From CAZPMO01 sp964587515 (GTDB lineage Bacteria > Pseudomonadota > Alphaproteobacteria > MPNO01): 8,549 bases of DNA. Positions 6,510 through 8,549 of the stretch are shown in pieces (the stretch's first letter is position 1; every line of letters starts with the position of its first letter). Where the stretch lies: NCBI GenBank assembly GCA_964587515.1, contig CAZPMO010000199.1, positions 1 to 8,549 on the forward strand, in the 5' to 3' direction. The position numbers were made by a program, and so were the translations under genes. Below the pieces are notes generated by a model that was not told where the DNA came from, did not search any database, and saw nothing but the letters and a program-made list of their open reading frames with translations.

Positions 6510-7523
6510 ATGACTATTAAGATTTTGGTTACCCTGGGGCCTGCATCCATGAACAAGGCAGTGGTTAGGGACATGGCCAATCAAGGGGTGCATTTATTTA
6601 GAGTGAATCTGTCTCACACCAAGTTAAAAAATGTTGAAAAAATTATTACCGATATTCAATCTTGGACAGACACTCCCGTATGTTTGGACAGCGAAGGCGC
6701 TCAAGTACGCAATCAGGACATGGTGAAAGAAGGTGTGTTTTTTGAATACGACACCCATATAAAGATTCATCATGAGGAAATTTGCGGGGATAGTCAGAAT
6801 ATTTCTTTTACCCCTGACTCTGTTTCTCGCCAGTTAAAGTGCGGCGATATTATTAATGTTGACTTTAATGCAGTTCGTTTAAGGGTCGTTTCTTCGGAGG
6901 AGAATTACCTGATCGCCAATGTTGAGCACAGCGGGTACGTTGGAAGCAATAAAGCAGCGGATATAAATCGCGATATCAAGCTTGATGCAATCACTCCAAA
7001 AGATAAAGCCGCCTTCGCAATTGGTTTGGCGAATGGAGTGAAACATTTCTCCCTATCGTTTACCAATAGTGTGAAAGATGTTAGGGCAGCAAGAGCGATT
7101 ATTGGGGAGAATACCAACTTGATATCAAAGATTGAGAGTATTAAAGGGATCTTAAATTTAGGTGAAATTCTCCCGGTCGTTGATCAAATATTAATTGACA
7201 GGGGAGATTTATCGCGTGAAGTTTCAATTGAGAAAATTCCTTTTCTTCAAAGGAGAATTATTTCCTATGCTAGATCTAAGGATGTTCCTGTCTTTGTTGC
7301 AACCAATCTGTTGGAAAGTATGATTAAGACCAAATCTCCAACAAGGGCGGAAGTGAATGATGTTGCCAGCACAATGTTGATGGGTGCGAACGGATTGGTG
7401 CTTGCAGCAGAGACCGCGATTGGGGATTATCCAACCGATGCTGTAAGAATGATTAATTCTTTAATTCGGCAATATGGTCAATGGACGCCGGAATCGTCTT
7501 TTAGCGATATTCTTAATTCATAA
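6510..7523 (+). CDS. Pyruvate kinase-like protein lacking the C-terminal domain
   Basis: The 337-residue protein covers the pyruvate kinase barrel (A domain) and its inserted B domain but stops where the C-terminal allosteric domain would begin; bacterial pyruvate kinases are usually about 470 residues. Visible motifs are VTLGPAS at 7-13, RVNLSHT at 31-37 (R31, N33 and S35 match substrate and K+ site residues), LISKIES at 204-210 (K207 and E209 match the catalytic Lys and metal-ligand Glu), DRGDLSRE at 230-237 (D233, metal ligand) and VATNLLESMIKTKSPTRAE at 263-281 (T265). The normally conserved DTKGPEIR is DSEGAQVR at 60-67, so the Lys is Glu at 62. The enzyme may transfer phosphate between PEP and ADP or may have another role. 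It follows the disrupted ORF with a weak ribosome-binding site (AAAGTAAAG). Short proteins of this kind seem to occur in other surface-sugar loci, from memory. The fold is secure; the reaction is uncertain. Confidence 0.85.
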   Translation: MTIKILVTLGPASMNKAVVRDMANQGVHLFRVNLSHTKLKNVEKIITDIQSWTDTPVCLDSEGAQVRNQDMVKEGVFFEYDTHIKIHHEEICGDSQNISFTPDSVSRQLKCGDIINVDFNAVRLRVVSSEENYLIANVEHSGYVGSNKAADINRDIKLDAITPKDKAAFAIGLANGVKHFSLSFTNSVKDVRAARAIIGENTNLISKIESIKGILNLGEILPVVDQILIDRGDLSREVSIEKIPFLQRRIISYARSKDVPVFVATNLLESMIKTKSPTRAEVNDVASTMLMGANGLVLAAETAIGDYPTDAVRMINSLIRQYGQWTPESSFSDILNS

Positions 7524-7567
7524 CAAGATATCTAAGATCAATCCAGATCCCAAGAATATCTAAAGAT
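7524..7567 (+). repeat. Imperfect direct repeat, two copies
   Basis: CAAGATATCTAAGAT at 7524-7538 is repeated as CAAGAATATCTAAAGAT at 7551-7567, differing by two single-A insertions, with start points 27 bp apart. It begins directly after the TAA of the pyruvate kinase-like gene. It could be a local duplication or a pair of binding sites; the low-complexity AT-rich content weakens the case. Confidence 0.45.
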
Positions 7568-7572
7568 AGAAT

Positions 7573-7600
7573 TTTGTCGGCCGCTCTCCGTTGCGACAAA
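7573..7600 (+). other. Short hairpin after the pyruvate kinase-like gene
   Basis: TTTGTCG at 7573-7579 pairs perfectly with CGACAAA at 7594-7600 around a 14-nt loop. There is no T run after it, so it is a poor rho-independent terminator. It may stabilise the upstream mRNA end or be coincidental. Confidence 0.3.
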
Positions 7601-7648
7601 GTTTCAAAGTTAGATCCTGCTTCCCTGATGTCCGTCTTTCAACGCGGA

Positions 7649-7749
7649 TTCAATATGTAGTTTCAACAAATGGACTAGTGGGGAAGAATTCGCCATTTGC
7701 CGTTTCTCAAACATAAGTGCGTCATTGGTAAAAACGTCTACATATTGAA
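7649..7749. repeat. 12-bp perfect inverted repeat bounding about 101 bp
   Basis: TTCAATATGTAG at 7649-7660 is the exact reverse complement of CTACATATTGAA at 7738-7749, with 77 bp between the arms. Neither arm extends on either side. The right arm ends 35 bp before the TauE-like start codon. The unit could be the remnant of a small non-autonomous mobile element or a long stem-loop in the leader. I see no clear target-site duplication flanking it. Confidence 0.55.
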
Positions 7750-7784
7750 CTCAATGGCAAACTGCTTTAACTAGGCTCGTAAGA

Positions 7785-8513
7785 ATGATTCTCGAAAGTG
7801 CTACGCTCTATTTGGTTATCTTTCTATTCAGTGTAGTGCAATCGATTTTTGGAGTCGGCCTACTGTTATTTGGAACACCTACATTGCTATTAATGGGGTA
7901 CCCCTACCCTGATATCTTGTGGATTCTCTTGCCTGTATCCATCACGATATCTGTTCTCCAAATGATACGTGGCCATATCTATATAAAATCGAGCAGGAAA
8001 GTCTACCTTCTAACGATTCCTCCCCTAGTGGTTGGTTTGTGGTTTATCCTGGTTCAGGGGGAGTCGTTTGACATATCAATATTTGTAGGAATAGCTTTGT
8101 TGTTGGTCGGCGTTATTCGGTATTCGGCTAGGTTTCAGGACATATTGAAAAAAATAATTGAAAAAAACATTAATGCTTATTACGTATTAATGGGTGCCAT
8201 ACATGGCGTATCCAATATGGGGGGTGGGCCATTATCAGTTCTGATGACCACCATTCATAGCAAGAAGAGCATCATAAGAGCCAATATTTCTTTCGTCTAC
8301 TTGATATTTGGGATATCCCAATTGCTTGTCGTTGCGACAATTAGTCTCGAGCACCGTGAATCATTTGAGATTGGGTTTTGTATTCTCGCCGTGTTTTCCT
8401 ATTTTGGTGTTGGTAGATTTCTGGCAAGGGTGATTGATGATCGTCGATATCAGAAACTTATCACAATGGTTATTTTGATGTACGGGCTTATTGTGTTGAT
8501 CCTCCCCCACTAA
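7785..8513 (+). CDS. TauE/SafE-family integral membrane permease
   Basis: The 242-residue protein is strongly hydrophobic, with about seven or eight predicted membrane segments: near residues 6-36, 43-61, 73-90, 95-113, 131-153, 166-187, 195-213 and 223-241. It shows the two-fold internal arrangement of the TauE/SafE family, with GVGLLLFGTP at 23-32 in the first half and GAIHGVSNMGGGP at 137-149 in the second. The length is normal for the family, about 240-270. Members are proposed to export sulfite, sulfoacetate or other small organic anions across the inner membrane. The substrate here cannot be read from sequence. The ATG at 7785 is preceded by a modest AGG at 7773-7775. The 261-bp spacer with repeats suggests a separate transcription unit, so a link to the glycan genes is uncertain. 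The gene appears complete. Confidence 0.87.
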   Translation: MILESATLYLVIFLFSVVQSIFGVGLLLFGTPTLLLMGYPYPDILWILLPVSITISVLQMIRGHIYIKSSRKVYLLTIPPLVVGLWFILVQGESFDISIFVGIALLLVGVIRYSARFQDILKKIIEKNINAYYVLMGAIHGVSNMGGGPLSVLMTTIHSKKSIIRANISFVYLIFGISQLLVVATISLEHRESFEIGFCILAVFSYFGVGRFLARVIDDRRYQKLITMVILMYGLIVLILPH

Positions 8514-8515
8514 AT

Positions 8516-8549
8516 TGGTCCACCCGTTATGATAGTTCTGGGAGGACTG
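8516..8549 (+). terminator. Possible hairpin after the TauE-like gene, cut by the window edge
   Basis: GTCC-A-CCC at 8518-8525 can pair with GGG-A-GGAC at 8540-8547 around a 14-nt loop, with one A-A mismatch and two possible G-U pairs at the base. It starts just after the TAA of the TauE-like gene, so it may be a terminator stem, but any T run lies beyond the window. The 3' arm GGGAGGA is also a near-ideal Shine-Dalgarno sequence, so it could instead belong to the leader of a next gene or the end of an insertion element. Confidence 0.3.

Larger units (their letters stand above)
7524..7784. other. Non-coding spacer of 261 bp containing repeats
   Basis: No credible gene is seen on either strand. 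The stretch holds an imperfect direct repeat next to the kinase stop codon, a small hairpin, and a 12-bp perfect inverted repeat, each listed separately. It separates the compact cluster from the TauE-like gene, so that gene probably has its own promoter, but I see no convincing -35/-10 pair. No clear rho-independent terminator with a T run follows the kinase gene. Confidence 0.7.

Noticed and set aside
317..7117. Open frames on the minus strand, such as 2090-2359, 2905-3156 and 6905-7117
   Set aside because: All overlap convincing plus-strand genes, are short, and have no recognisable motifs, so they are shadows of real genes.
7600..7770. Integron attC-like site in the spacer
   Set aside because: GTTAGAT at 7606-7612 fits the GTTRRRY core, but no matching RYYYAAC partner is suitably placed and the inverted arms do not follow an attC layout.
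7700..7784. Sigma-70 promoter for the TauE-like gene
   Set aside because: AT-rich hexamers such as CATATT at 7741-7746 exist, but none has a convincing -35 element at 16-18 bp spacing.

Overview
The window looks like part of a surface-glycan locus from a Gram-negative bacterium, most likely a gammaproteobacterium. That taxonomic call is an inference from protein style and gene content; there is no rRNA or other marker gene. All genes are on the + strand and tightly packed to about position 6500, as in one operon. A run of 25 Ns at 5785-5809 shows this is a draft or scaffolded assembly.

Layout. Positions 1-812 hold the C-terminal part of a class III PLP aminotransferase, cut by the window edge. 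Positions 828-3005 encode a three-part protein: a PseG-type UDP-sugar hydrolase, a PseH-like GNAT acetyltransferase and a formyltransferase-fold domain. Positions 3034-4077 encode pseudaminic acid synthase (PseI). Positions 4098-4982 encode an RmlD-like extended SDR reductase. Positions 4988-6318 encode a DUF2172/DUF4910 metallopeptidase-like protein with a C-terminal winged helix, interrupted by the N gap. Positions 6318-6501 hold a small frame-disrupted ORF. Positions 6510-7523 encode a pyruvate kinase-like protein without the usual C-terminal domain. After a 261-bp non-coding stretch with repeats, 7785-8513 encodes a TauE/SafE-family membrane protein. The last 36 bases can fold into a hairpin whose 3' arm is also a strong Shine-Dalgarno-like sequence.

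How the genes fit together. PseG removes UDP from a 2,4-diamido-trideoxyhexose, the fused acyltransferase domains could N-acylate its amine, and PseI condenses the free sugar with phosphoenolpyruvate to make a nonulosonic acid of the pseudaminic type. The early enzymes (PseB, PseC) and the CMP-activating enzyme (PseF) are not in the window and may lie upstream. The aminotransferase, SDR and DUF4910 protein probably make or modify a variant sugar or its substituent. The pyruvate kinase-like protein is puzzling here, because its usual reaction consumes the PEP that PseI needs. Base composition is uneven: the pseI region is GC-richer and the DUF4910 gene clearly AT-richer, which suggests a mosaic, transferred locus.

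Most worth a second look: the PseG-GNAT-formyltransferase fusion, the short pyruvate kinase-like protein, the frame-disrupted ORF at 6318-6501, and the 12-bp perfect inverted repeat bounding about 101 bp upstream of the TauE-like gene.
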